Position numbers and translations under genes: made by a program
Origin: Alcanivoracaceae bacterium
GTDB lineage: Bacteria; Pseudomonadota; Gammaproteobacteria; Pseudomonadales; Alcanivoracaceae
NCBI GenBank assembly: GCA_029212745.1
Contig: JARGOL010000008.1
Span: 57,658 to 121,657 of the forward strand
Reading direction: 5' to 3'
Length of the DNA stretch: 64,000 nt
Shown: one piece after another, positions 54,905 to 63,398 of the stretch
Position numbering within the stretch: the first letter of the stretch is position 1
How the letters are laid out: each line of letters begins with the position of its first letter
The notes under the pieces: model-generated
Databases searched by the model: none
What the model saw: the letters and a program-made list of their open reading frames with translations, nothing else
What the model was told of the DNA's origin: nothing

Positions 54905-55120
54905 CCCCGACCCCTTGAGCACCAAAACAGTGCGAAAACAATCGCCCTGCCCTTTTTTGCAACTCTGACCCTCAACCTCAAGTACGCCTATACCCCACTG
55001 ACGACCGACCTCCAGTCGGGGCCTGACGCCATCTACTGCATAGCAAACGCCGATGTTTGCTGGCTGAACAAACATCTACCGTCATGGCTGGTGGGGGCCA
55101 CATCCGACCACGGTGAAAGT
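54905..55120. other. nasT-nasS intergenic region with overlapping inverted repeats
   Basis: No gene is seen in the first part of this 388-base gap. At 55042-55061 AGCAAAC pairs with GTTTGCT, and at 55052-55076 GATGTTTG pairs with CAAACATC; the two dyads overlap and share the central GTTTG, so only one hairpin could form at a time in RNA. As DNA they give three alternating CAAAC/GTTTG sites about 45-80 bases upstream of a sigma-54-like element, a place for an activator. Confidence 0.35.
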
Positions 55121-55136
55121 TGGCACAATTTCTGAA
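55121..55136 (+). promoter_or_regulatory. Weak sigma-54-like promoter for the nasS-nirB operon
   Basis: TGGCAC at 55121-55126 is a perfect -24 half. After five bases comes CTGAA where TTGCA/T would be expected, so the GC of the -12 element is GA. Start of transcription would be near 55147, before the ANTAR hairpins. The call is weak because of the -12 mismatch. Confidence 0.4.
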
Positions 55137-55182
55137 TGCTAACTGGTGCCAGCGCGTGTGCTGGCGACAATTTTTTACAGAC

Positions 55183-55198
55183 GTGGCAACGAAGCCAC
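55183..55198 (+). promoter_or_regulatory. ANTAR-type hairpin P1 in the nasS leader
   Basis: GTGGC and GCCAC form a five-base stem around the six-base loop AACGAA (A at position 1, G at 4). Five bases separate it from the second hairpin. The loop resembles that of P1 in the nrtA leader (AACGGT). Confidence 0.72.
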
Positions 55199-55203
55199 TC
55201 TCG

Positions 55204-55219
55204 ATGACAAAGGCGTCAT
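55204..55219 (+). promoter_or_regulatory. ANTAR-type hairpin P2 in the nasS leader
   Basis: ATGAC and GTCAT form a five-base stem with loop AAAGGC, exactly the P2 loop of the nrtA leader. Its 3' arm is part of the 5' arm of the terminator at 55214-55253, so binding of NasT here should block termination. Confidence 0.75.
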
Positions 55220-55253
55220 GGTGCTCCCCCGGGAGCCTGTGGCGTTTTTTTTT
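55214..55253 (+). terminator. Intrinsic terminator in the nasS leader (attenuator)
   Basis: CGTCATGG then GCTCC on the 5' side pairs with GGAGC then CTGTGGCG on the 3' side, giving about 13 pairs with one bulged T at 55222, followed by nine T at 55245-55253. It ends 39 bases before the nasS-like start codon. The base of the stem uses the 3' arm of hairpin P2. Confidence 0.82.
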
Positions 55254-55292
55254 GCATGCTCGGAAAGCGAAATCACGAGACGGGATACGGAA

Positions 55293-56621
55293 ATGGCAGA
55301 CCAGTCAACGACAGCGACCTTTGCGCCGAACGATGGCAGCCTGGAAAAGACCCGGCTGACGCTGGGGATCATTCCCCTGACCGACTGCGCCTCGCTGGTC
55401 ATTGCAAAAGAGCGGGGCCTGTTCGAGAAATACGGCCTCGATGTGACCCTGTCCAGAGAGGCCAGTTGGGCAAATATTCGCGACAAGGTCGCCTTCGGTG
55501 AGCTCGACGGCGCGCACATGCTAGCGGGCATGCCCATCGCCACCAGCATCGGTATTGGAGCGGTCCAGAAACCGACCATTACGGCGTTCTCCATGAACCT
55601 CAATGGCAACGCCATTACCGTTTCCAATGAACTGTACCAGCGTATGGTGGACGCTGACCCGGATGCCATGGCGAAGCGGCCCATATCCGCGCAGGCACTG
55701 AAAAAGGTCGTCGACCAGGACAAGGCCGCCGGCAAGCCGCCGATGACCTTCGCGATGGTCTTCCCGGTCTCCACACACAACTATGAAATGCGCTACTGGA
55801 TGGCGTCGGCGGGCATCGACCCGGACAGGGACATACGGCTCATCGTGATTCCGCCGCCACAGATGGTGGCGAACCTCGAGTCCCGCAATATTGACGGATA
55901 CTGCGTTGGCGAGCCGTGGAACGCACATGCTGTCAGCGCCGGTATCGGCCGTACGCTGATTACAAACTACGAAATCTGGAACAACAGCCCGGAGAAGGTC
56001 TTTGCAGTCAACCGGGAATGGCATGACGCCCATCCGAATACCCATCGTGCGCTGGTGCAAGCGCTGATCGAAGCATCGGAATGGATGGACCAGCCCGAAA
56101 ACCGCGAGGGGGTCGCCAGTGCCATCGCCCAGCCTGCATACGTGGATGCGCCGGAATCAGTTATTCAAATGTCCATGACCGGCACCTATCAGTACGGTAG
56201 CGATGAGCCGCCACAGCCGATGCCTGATTTCAATGTTTTCAGTCGATACGCGGCCAACTACCCATGGCGCTCCCATGCCAAATGGTTCATGACGCAGATG
56301 TACCGGTGGGGCCAGATAGACCGGGGGCTGGATATCAGCAAAGCGGCCGCCGACATATATCGCCCGGATATCTACCGCGATGCCATGACGGCACTTGGCC
56401 GTAATGTGCCTTCGCTCGACGACAAGACCGAAGGCACTCATGCGAGCGAATGGACCCTCGACGACCAGGGCACAGCCTTCCACATGGGATCGGACCTGTT
56501 CTTTGACGGGCATACCTTCGACCCGAAGGAGCCGGTGGAGTACCTCACGAAAATCCCGATGAACCACATGTCTGTGGATCTTGAAACCCTAACCAAACTC
56601 AACAGGCAAAAAGATGCCTGA
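55293..56621 (+). CDS. nasS: NasS-like nitrate/nitrite sensor (NrtA/CmpA fold, no signal peptide)
   Basis: A 442-residue protein of the NrtA/CmpA family: [74 protein letters not shown] and [18 protein letters not shown]. Unlike NrtA here it has no signal peptide, so it should stay in the cytoplasm, as NasS does; NasS holds NasT inactive until nitrate or nitrite binds. The ATG at 55293 is downstream of the attenuator; the longer open frame from 55146 crosses the terminator and is rejected. It overlaps none of its neighbours and precedes nirB by 13 bases. A cytoplasmic transport component is the alternative. Confidence 0.75.
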   Translation: MADQSTTATFAPNDGSLEKTRLTLGIIPLTDCASLVIAKERGLFEKYGLDVTLSREASWANIRDKVAFGELDGAHMLAGMPIATSIGIGAVQKPTITAFSMNLNGNAITVSNELYQRMVDADPDAMAKRPISAQALKKVVDQDKAAGKPPMTFAMVFPVSTHNYEMRYWMASAGIDPDRDIRLIVIPPPQMVANLESRNIDGYCVGEPWNAHAVSAGIGRTLITNYEIWNNSPEKVFAVNREWHDAHPNTHRALVQALIEASEWMDQPENREGVASAIAQPAYVDAPESVIQMSMTGTYQYGSDEPPQPMPDFNVFSRYAANYPWRSHAKWFMTQMYRWGQIDRGLDISKAAADIYRPDIYRDAMTALGRNVPSLDDKTEGTHASEWTLDDQGTAFHMGSDLFFDGHTFDPKEPVEYLTKIPMNHMSVDLETLTKLNRQKDA

Positions 56622-56634
56622 AGAGGAGCAGGAA

Positions 56635-59175
56635 ATGAGTGGCAGAACTGACAAGTTAATTGTTATTGGCAATGGCATGGTGGGCCAGAAATTTCTGGAG
56701 TCTCTTTGTGAGAAAAATCGCGATGCCGATATTGCCGTGCTGTGCGAAGAATCCCGGCCGGCTTACGATCGCGTGCAGCTGAGCAGCTATTTCTCCGGCT
56801 CCAGTGCCGATGATCTGTCCCTGGTCGAGGGCGACTTCTTTGATGAAAAGGGCATCAACCTCAAGAAGAACTGCACGGCCATCGGTATCGATCGAAAGAG
56901 CAAGACCGTACAGACAAGTGACGGTGACGAGCTTGGCTATGACAAGCTGGTTATCGCAACTGGTTCATTCCCGTTTGTGCCGCCAATACCCGGTAATGAC
57001 AAGGCTCATTGCCATGTATACAGAACCATCGAGGATCTTGAAGCAATCAAGGCATCCGCGTCAGAGAGCAGTAGTGGCGTGGTAATTGGTGGCGGCCTTC
57101 TGGGCCTGGAAGCGGCGAAGGCCCTCAAGGATCTGGGTCTGGAGACCCATGTCGTTGAATTTGCGCCGCAGCTCATGGCGGTTCAGCTGGATGAGCGTGG
57201 CGGAGCGCTGCTGAGAAAGAAGATTGAGTCTCTTGGGGTCCATGTGCATACCGGCAAGGCAACTCAGGAAATTGCTGATGGCGAGCAGACCCGCTACCAG
57301 CTGAAATTCTCTGATGGCGGAACGCTCAACGTCGACATGCTGGTATTTTCCGCCGGTATTCGCCCGCAGGATGCTCTGGCTCGCGACTGCGGCCTTGAGG
57401 TAGGCGAGCGTGGAGGCGTGGTGGTGGATGACTACTGCCGGACGTCTGACCCCGATATCTATGCCATTGGTGAGGTTGCCCTCTGGAACGGCCGTATATA
57501 CGGTCTGGTGGCACCAGGCTACGAGATGGCTCGCGGGCTGGCTGCCCACCTGGCCGGGGCGGATACCCCCTGCTTCCAGGGCGCTGACATGAGCACAAAA
57601 CTGAAGCTACTGGGTGTGGAGGTAGGCTCCATTGGCGATGCCCACGCTCGCACCGAAGGCGCGCATACATGTTTGTTTGAGGACAGCACCGCCGGCATCT
57701 ACAAGAAGCTGGTTATCAGCGCCGACAGCCAAAAGCTGATCGGTGCGGTGCTGATCGGCGACACCAGTGATTACGGCAACCTGCTTCAGATCGCCCTGAA
57801 CGACATCAAACTTCCGGAAAACCCTGCCAGCCTGATCATGCCTGACATGGGAGACGCACCCGGCATCGGCGTGGACAGCCTCCCGGACAGGGCCACTATA
57901 TGCTCATGCAACAACGTCTCCAAGGGTGACTTGTGCACAGCAATAGATGCGGGAGCTGTCACGCTAGCGGACCTGAAAGCGCAAACTGCTGCTTCCAGCA
58001 GTTGCGGCGGCTGCGCAGCCCTCGTCAAGCAGGTGCTGGATGCCGAGCTGAGTGCACGCGGCATTACTGTCAAGAATCATCTCTGTGAACACTTCTCCTA
58101 TAGTCGTCAGGAGCTTTATCACCTGGTGCGTGTTCACGAGATCAAAACGTTTGACGCCCTGCTGGCACAGTTTGGCAGTGGCTGTGGCTGCGACATTTGC
58201 AAACCAGCAGTGGCGTCAATCCTCGCATCCTGCTGGAACGATTATGTGCTCTCACCGTCGCTAGCCGGGCTGCAGGACACCAATGACTACTTTCTGGGCA
58301 ACCTGCAAAAAGATGGGACCTATTCCGTTGTGCCCCGGGTTCCAGGCGGAGAGATAACACCGCAGGGCCTGATCACCATCGGCGATATCGCCAAACGCTA
58401 TGACCTTTACACCAAAATTACCGGCGGGCAGCGAATTGATCTTTTTGGCGCGCGCGTGGACCAGCTGCCGGGCATCTGGCAGGAACTCGTCGATGCCGGC
58501 TTTGAAAGCGGACACGCCTACGGGAAAGCCATGCGTACGGTCAAATCCTGCGTTGGCAGCACCTGGTGTCGATATGGCGTTCAGGATTCAGTTGGCATGG
58601 CCATTTTCCTGGAGCAGCGCTATCGGGGATTACGCGCACCGCACAAGATAAAACTGGCCGTGTCCGGATGCACGCGAGAATGCGCAGAAGCCCAGGGAAA
58701 GGACATCGGCGTTATTGCTACTGAGAAAGGATGGAACCTGTATGTCTGCGGCAATGGCGGCATGCGGCCGCGTCACGCTGAGCTGTTCGCCGTAGATCTC
58801 GATAATGACACCCTGGTGCGCTACATAGACCGAATCCTGATGTTCTACATCCGTACTGCGGATCGGCTTCAGCGAACCTCCGTATGGCGAGAGAATCTTG
58901 AAGGCGGACTCGAATACCTCCAGGACGTTGTCGTCAATGACAGTCTCTCTATTGGCAGCGAGCTTGAAAAGCAGATGCAACTGATCGTGGACAACTATGC
59001 CTGTGAATGGAAGGCAACGCTTGCGGATGAAGAGTCTTTGAAGCGTTTTCGTGCTTTCGTTAATGACCCGAAACCAGACGAGCAACTGGTCTACGTGCGT
59101 GAGCGCGAACAACGCCGTCCAGCTACTGAAGACGAGAAACTGGCCATGCAGCGAACTGACACGATGGAGGTCTGA
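56635..59175 (+). CDS. nirB: Assimilatory nitrite reductase large subunit NirB
   Basis: An 846-residue NAD(P)H-dependent nitrite reductase reducing nitrite to ammonium. The N-terminal third is an FAD/NAD(P)H module (VIGNGMVGQKFLE, VVIGGGLLGLEAAKAL, DIYAIGEVALWNGRIYG). BFD-like [2Fe-2S] segments follow (CSCNNVSKGDL...CGGCAAL, then CGCDICKPAV). The C-terminal half is a sulfite/nitrite reductase domain with the siroheme-[4Fe-4S] cysteines in SCVGSTWCRYG and SGCTRECAEAQGKDIG. The start at 56635 follows GAGGAGCAGGAA; an in-frame ATG at 56614 would overlap nasS. The siroheme it needs is served by the uroporphyrinogen methyltransferase gene at the window end. Confidence 0.95.
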   Translation: MSGRTDKLIVIGNGMVGQKFLESLCEKNRDADIAVLCEESRPAYDRVQLSSYFSGSSADDLSLVEGDFFDEKGINLKKNCTAIGIDRKSKTVQTSDGDELGYDKLVIATGSFPFVPPIPGNDKAHCHVYRTIEDLEAIKASASESSSGVVIGGGLLGLEAAKALKDLGLETHVVEFAPQLMAVQLDERGGALLRKKIESLGVHVHTGKATQEIADGEQTRYQLKFSDGGTLNVDMLVFSAGIRPQDALARDCGLEVGERGGVVVDDYCRTSDPDIYAIGEVALWNGRIYGLVAPGYEMARGLAAHLAGADTPCFQGADMSTKLKLLGVEVGSIGDAHARTEGAHTCLFEDSTAGIYKKLVISADSQKLIGAVLIGDTSDYGNLLQIALNDIKLPENPASLIMPDMGDAPGIGVDSLPDRATICSCNNVSKGDLCTAIDAGAVTLADLKAQTAASSSCGGCAALVKQVLDAELSARGITVKNHLCEHFSYSRQELYHLVRVHEIKTFDALLAQFGSGCGCDICKPAVASILASCWNDYVLSPSLAGLQDTNDYFLGNLQKDGTYSVVPRVPGGEITPQGLITIGDIAKRYDLYTKITGGQRIDLFGARVDQLPGIWQELVDAGFESGHAYGKAMRTVKSCVGSTWCRYGVQDSVGMAIFLEQRYRGLRAPHKIKLAVSGCTRECAEAQGKDIGVIATEKGWNLYVCGNGGMRPRHAELFAVDLDNDTLVRYIDRILMFYIRTADRLQRTSVWRENLEGGLEYLQDVVVNDSLSIGSELEKQMQLIVDNYACEWKATLADEESLKRFRAFVNDPKPDEQLVYVREREQRRPATEDEKLAMQRTDTMEV

Positions 59176-59176
59176 A

Positions 59177-59530
59177 ATGAGCATGGAAGAAGAATGGGTG
59201 GCTGTCTGCCCGACAACCGATATATTGCCCTGGACGGGCGTTGCCGCCCGAATTGATGGCCAGCAGGTCGCGATATTCCGTACCGCGGACAATGAGATCT
59301 TCGTTATCGGTAATCATGACCCTTTTTCCGGCGCAAATGTGATATCCAGAGGCATTGTCGGCGATATTGACGGCGAGCTGGTGGTGGCATCACCCGTTTA
59401 CAAGCAGCATTTTCGCTTGCGCGACGGCATCTGCATCGAAGATGCCCAGGTATCCCTGGGCAGCTGGCCCGTGCGCATTTTTGACGGCATCGTGGTGGTT
59501 GGCCGGCATCAACAGGTGCGTGCGGCATGA
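59177..59530 (+). CDS. nirD: Assimilatory nitrite reductase small subunit NirD
   Basis: A 117-residue NirD, a Rieske-fold protein lacking the Cys-His cluster ligands, partner of NirB. Recognisable parts are WVAVCPTTDILPWTGVAARIDGQQVAIFRTADNEIFVIGNHDPFSGANVISRG and VASPVYKQHFRLRDGICIEDAQVSLGSWPVRI. The ATG at 59177 is one base after the nirB stop; a longer frame upstream lies inside nirB. Its stop overlaps the next gene (ATGA). Confidence 0.93.
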   Translation: MSMEEEWVAVCPTTDILPWTGVAARIDGQQVAIFRTADNEIFVIGNHDPFSGANVISRGIVGDIDGELVVASPVYKQHFRLRDGICIEDAQVSLGSWPVRIFDGIVVVGRHQQVRAA

Positions 59531-60744
59531 AACCGCGGCTGATCATCATCGGCAATGGCATGGCAGCCACGCGGCTGCTGTCGGAAATTTATGCCCTTTG
59601 TGATGACACATTTCGAATAACTGTCATAGGCGCGGAACCCGAGCCAGGCTACAACCGCGTCCTTCTATCGCGATTGCTCAGCGGTGAAATTGAACCCGGC
59701 GAACTGGTAACGCATGAGCTGCAATGGTACGCCGACAAGGGTATCGAGCTGATCACGAATACGCGTGTCACGGAGATCGACCGAAACCATCGTTGCATCA
59801 CGCTCGACGGCAGCCGCCAGATTTTCTACGACCAGTTGGTGCTGGCAACGGGTGCTCGCCCGTTCCTGCCACCTGTGGCAGGGCTTGACCTGCAAGGCGT
59901 CATGACCTTTCGGGATATGGAAGACTGCCGAAAGATTCATGAAAAAGCGGGCAACGGTATGCGTGTTGCCGTCATAGGCGGCGGACTGCTCGGCCTTGAA
60001 GCCGCCCACGGCGTCAATCAACTAGGCGCAAAGGTTGCCGTCGTTCATAACGCTGACTGGCTCCTCAATCGGCAGCTCGACGCCCCCGCGGCGGCGCTGC
60101 TGCAATCATCGCTTGAGTCGCGAGGTATCGAGGTCCACCTTGGTGCCCGCCTGGCTAGCATCAAGGGTGATAGCGATGGCACAGTCAACGGCATCGTCTT
60201 CGAAAATGGTGGCAGCCTCGACTGCGAAGCGGTGGTTCTCGCCACCGGAATCACGCCCAACAAGGAGCTGGCCGAACAATGCAATCTGCGCACAAACCGC
60301 GGCATCTGCGTTGATGGCTGGTTACGCACTGACGATGCCAGTATTTATGCTCTGGGAGAATGCGCGGAAGTCGGGGGTCACTGCATTGGATTGGTGGAGC
60401 CCGCCTGGCAGCAAGCCTCGGTACTGGCACAGGTACTCTCAGGCAACCTGCCACAACCCTGGCAGCCGCAACCGGTGCCCACACAGCTCAAGGTAAGCGG
60501 CGAAGCGGTGTTTTCCGCCGGCATCATCGATGATCAGCGCGCGGAGTCTCTCACGCTGCACGACCCGGTGGCCGGGCATTACCGTCACCTACTGGTGCGC
60601 AACCAGCTACTGGTCGGCACAGTGCTGTATGGCGATACCGATGACGGCCACTTCTACCATGACCTGATGCGCCGCGAAGTATCAATCAAACCAATACGCC
60701 AGCATCTGCTGTTCGGACCGCAGGCATGCGGGGTCAGCGCATGA
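59527..60744 (+). CDS. FAD/NAD(P)H oxidoreductase, likely electron donor subunit of nitrate reductase
   Basis: A 405-residue flavoprotein like the N-terminal module of NirB. It has LIIIGNGMAATRLLSEI (FAD), GYNRVLLSRLLSGE, VLATGARPFLPP, VAVIGGGLLGLEAAHGV (NAD(P)H) and ASIYALGECAEVGG. There is no BFD [2Fe-2S] cysteine cluster, unlike NasC of Klebsiella; that cluster is instead found at the C-terminus of NasA, so the two proteins together would form a complete electron path from NAD(P)H to molybdenum. Overlaps with nirD and nasA (four bases each) support coupling. The role is inferred from context. Confidence 0.82.
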   Translation: MKPRLIIIGNGMAATRLLSEIYALCDDTFRITVIGAEPEPGYNRVLLSRLLSGEIEPGELVTHELQWYADKGIELITNTRVTEIDRNHRCITLDGSRQIFYDQLVLATGARPFLPPVAGLDLQGVMTFRDMEDCRKIHEKAGNGMRVAVIGGGLLGLEAAHGVNQLGAKVAVVHNADWLLNRQLDAPAAALLQSSLESRGIEVHLGARLASIKGDSDGTVNGIVFENGGSLDCEAVVLATGITPNKELAEQCNLRTNRGICVDGWLRTDDASIYALGECAEVGGHCIGLVEPAWQQASVLAQVLSGNLPQPWQPQPVPTQLKVSGEAVFSAGIIDDQRAESLTLHDPVAGHYRHLLVRNQLLVGTVLYGDTDDGHFYHDLMRREVSIKPIRQHLLFGPQACGVSA

Positions 60745-63398
60745 ATACGCCGGTGAGTACCACCTGTGCCTATTGCGGCGTCGGCTGCGGCGTCACCATG
60801 GCCAAGGGCCCGCATGGCTGGGAGGCCTCCGGCGAACTGGCGCACCCGGCCAATGCCGGGCGCCTGTGCGTCAAGGGCGCCGCACTGGGCGAAACCGTGG
60901 CAACTGGCGAGCGCCTCCTGAAGCCCAGCGTAGAGGGTGTAGATGCCGACTGGAACACTGCTATCGAGGCGGTGGCCGAGCGGTTCTCACGGGTAATTCG
61001 GGAGCATGGGCCCAACGCCGTAGCGTTTTATGTTTCCGGGCAACTGCTCACCGAAGACTATTATGTCGCCAACAAGCTCATGAAGGGCTTTATCGGGTCC
61101 GCCAATATCGACACCAATAGCCGCCTGTGCATGTCCACGGCGGTGGCAGCCCACAAGGCGGTGCTTGGCAGTGATACCGTGGCAGGCACCTACGAGGATC
61201 TGGAACTCGCAGACCTGCTTGTCATCACCGGTTCCAACATGGCCTGGACCCACCCGGTGGTCTTTCAGCGCATCTCGGCTGCGCGGCAAAAGCGACCGGG
61301 CATGAAGGTTGTCGTGATCGACCCGCGACGCACCGCCACCTGTGACATTGCCGACCTGCATCTTGCCATTTCACCTGGCATGGATGGCTTCCTGTTCGAT
61401 GGCCTGTTTGCCTGGCTTGCAGAAAACCGCTTCGTTGACGAGGAGTACATCAGCGCGCACAGCGAGAACTACCCTATAGCACGTGACGATGCCCTTGTTC
61501 GTTTCACCACTGTCGCCGATCTCGCCAATCAATGTGGCCTGGATGCCAACTCGCTTGAGACGTTTTTCCGGCTTTTCGCCAGCAATCACCGCACCACAAC
61601 GGTTTTCAGCCAGGGCATCAACCAGTCAAGTTCTGGCGTCGACAAGGCAACAGCAATCCTCCAGTGCCACCTTGCGACAGGCCGGATTGGTAAGCCCGGC
61701 GCCACCCCTTTTTCCATCACCGGCCAGCCCAATGCCATGGGCGGACGCGAAGTTGGCGGGCTGGCGAACCAATTAGCTGCCCATATGGATATCGCGAACC
61801 CGGCTCATCACCAGCTGGTCAGCGAATTCTGGCAGACAGAGTCACTTGCCACTGCCGCCGGCTTGAAAGCCACCGATTTGTTCAACGCAGTCTCTGACGG
61901 GCAGATCAAAGCCATCTGGATCATGGCCACCAATCCCGTGGTATCGCTGCCTGATGCTGACAAGGTACGCGCGGCGTTGAAGCTGTGCCCGACAGTGGTC
62001 GTTTCCGACTGCGTGGCCGACACCGACACACTGGCGCTGGCAGACATCAAGCTGCCCGCTGCGGCGTGGGGCGAAAAGGATGGCTCAGTCACCAATTCGG
62101 AACGCTGCATCTCGCGCCAGCGCGCGTTTTTGCCCCTGCCCGGTGAAGCACGCCCTGACTGGTGGATCATCAGCGAAGTGGCGCGTGCAATGGGGTTCGG
62201 GCGCGCATTTGATTATCGCAGTGCAGCAGATGTGTTCCGGGAACACGCCAGACTCTCTGGCTACTGCAATGCAGGCACACGAGACTTTGATATTTCGGCG
62301 TTGGCAGAGCTCAGCGACGACCAGTACGACACCATGGTTCCCGTCCAATGGCCGTACAGCACCAGCAGTGCCGGCGGAACTGTCCGTCTGTACGCTGACG
62401 GCCATTTTTTTACACCCAGCGGAAAGGCCCGTTTCCAGTCGACATCGCCCCGGATGCCTCTGTCACAGGCTAGCGAGGCCTTTCCCTTCCTGATGAATAC
62501 CGGTCGTATCCGCGACCAGTGGCACACAATGACACGCACTGCACGGGCCAGCCGCCTTCTGACCCACGTGGACGAACCGTTCGTTGCCATCCACCCGGAA
62601 GACCTTCTCAGCCTGGGACTACGTGAGGGCCAGCTGGCGAAGCTGTCCAATGACCTGGGCAACGTGGTGATGCCGGTACGCCCCGACACCGGTGTGCAAC
62701 GCGGCACTGTATTCACACCGATACACTGGAATGACCAGTTTGCCTCATCAGCCAGGGTGGGCAGCCTGACACCAGCAAATACAGACCCCGTTTCAGGCCA
62801 GCCAGAGTACAAGCAGGTTGCCGTCGCCATTTCCCAGGTTCCGATGCGCTGGCGCGCTTGCCTGGTAGCGGCCGATAAAGGAGTGGAACCCCCTTCCAGT
62901 GATTGGTGGTGCCGCATCCCTGGCGACCATGCCACCGAATGGCGCCTGGCGGGAAACACCCTGGTTACGCTGGATGCTCTGCGCGGTCACTTGTCCGCCT
63001 ACGCGGATGATTGGCAAACACTGGAGGACAAGAATGGCCACCACCACCGACTTGTGGGGTATCGGGACGGAAAAGTAACGATATGGTTTGCCATCGCACC
63101 CGAAGCAGTACACGCAGACGCGACCTGGCTGGGCCGGGTGATGGCAGGACTGGAAACTGCTGCACCGATCGCGCTGAGCTATGGCCGACCGCTTGCGGAT
63201 ACGGACATGTCAGCGCTGGTATGTAGCTGTCATCGTGTCCGCCAGGACACCCTGTGCAAGGCGATAGCAAGCGGGGCCGGCGACGTTGAAAAGATCGGCG
63301 CACAGACCCGTGCCGGCACAAATTGCGGATCATGCATACCCGAGATTCGTTCGCTGCTGCGCGAGCACAAGGACCAGGAAGGAGGTGCCAGCGCATGA
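60741..63398 (+). CDS. nasA: Assimilatory nitrate reductase catalytic subunit NasA
   Basis: An 885-residue molybdopterin nitrate reductase reducing nitrate to nitrite in the cytoplasm. The N-terminal [4Fe-4S] motif is CAYCGVGC followed by a fourth Cys in GRLCVKG. Molybdopterin-binding segments include NSRLCMSTAVAAHKAVLGSD, GSNMAWTHPVVFQRI, INQSSSGVDKATAILQCHLATGRIGKPGATPFSITGQPNAMGGREVG and KLPAAAWGEKDGSVTNSERCIS. The last about 65 residues are a BFD-like [2Fe-2S] domain (CSCHRVRQDTLCKAI...GTNCGSCIPEI), which should receive electrons from the flavoprotein encoded upstream. There is no Tat signal. The ATG at 60741 overlaps the previous stop. Confidence 0.95.
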   Translation: MNTPVSTTCAYCGVGCGVTMAKGPHGWEASGELAHPANAGRLCVKGAALGETVATGERLLKPSVEGVDADWNTAIEAVAERFSRVIREHGPNAVAFYVSGQLLTEDYYVANKLMKGFIGSANIDTNSRLCMSTAVAAHKAVLGSDTVAGTYEDLELADLLVITGSNMAWTHPVVFQRISAARQKRPGMKVVVIDPRRTATCDIADLHLAISPGMDGFLFDGLFAWLAENRFVDEEYISAHSENYPIARDDALVRFTTVADLANQCGLDANSLETFFRLFASNHRTTTVFSQGINQSSSGVDKATAILQCHLATGRIGKPGATPFSITGQPNAMGGREVGGLANQLAAHMDIANPAHHQLVSEFWQTESLATAAGLKATDLFNAVSDGQIKAIWIMATNPVVSLPDADKVRAALKLCPTVVVSDCVADTDTLALADIKLPAAAWGEKDGSVTNSERCISRQRAFLPLPGEARPDWWIISEVARAMGFGRAFDYRSAADVFREHARLSGYCNAGTRDFDISALAELSDDQYDTMVPVQWPYSTSSAGGTVRLYADGHFFTPSGKARFQSTSPRMPLSQASEAFPFLMNTGRIRDQWHTMTRTARASRLLTHVDEPFVAIHPEDLLSLGLREGQLAKLSNDLGNVVMPVRPDTGVQRGTVFTPIHWNDQFASSARVGSLTPANTDPVSGQPEYKQVAVAISQVPMRWRACLVAADKGVEPPSSDWWCRIPGDHATEWRLAGNTLVTLDALRGHLSAYADDWQTLEDKNGHHHRLVGYRDGKVTIWFAIAPEAVHADATWLGRVMAGLETAAPIALSYGRPLADTDMSALVCSCHRVRQDTLCKAIASGAGDVEKIGAQTRAGTNCGSCIPEIRSLLREHKDQEGGASA

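Noticed and set aside
55148..55165. GCCAGC/GCTGGC hexaloop hairpin as ANTAR P1 of the nasS leader
   Set aside because: The loop GCGTGT lacks A1 and G4 and it is 17 bases from the next hairpin; the pair at 55183-55219 fits far better. It may still be a leader structure.
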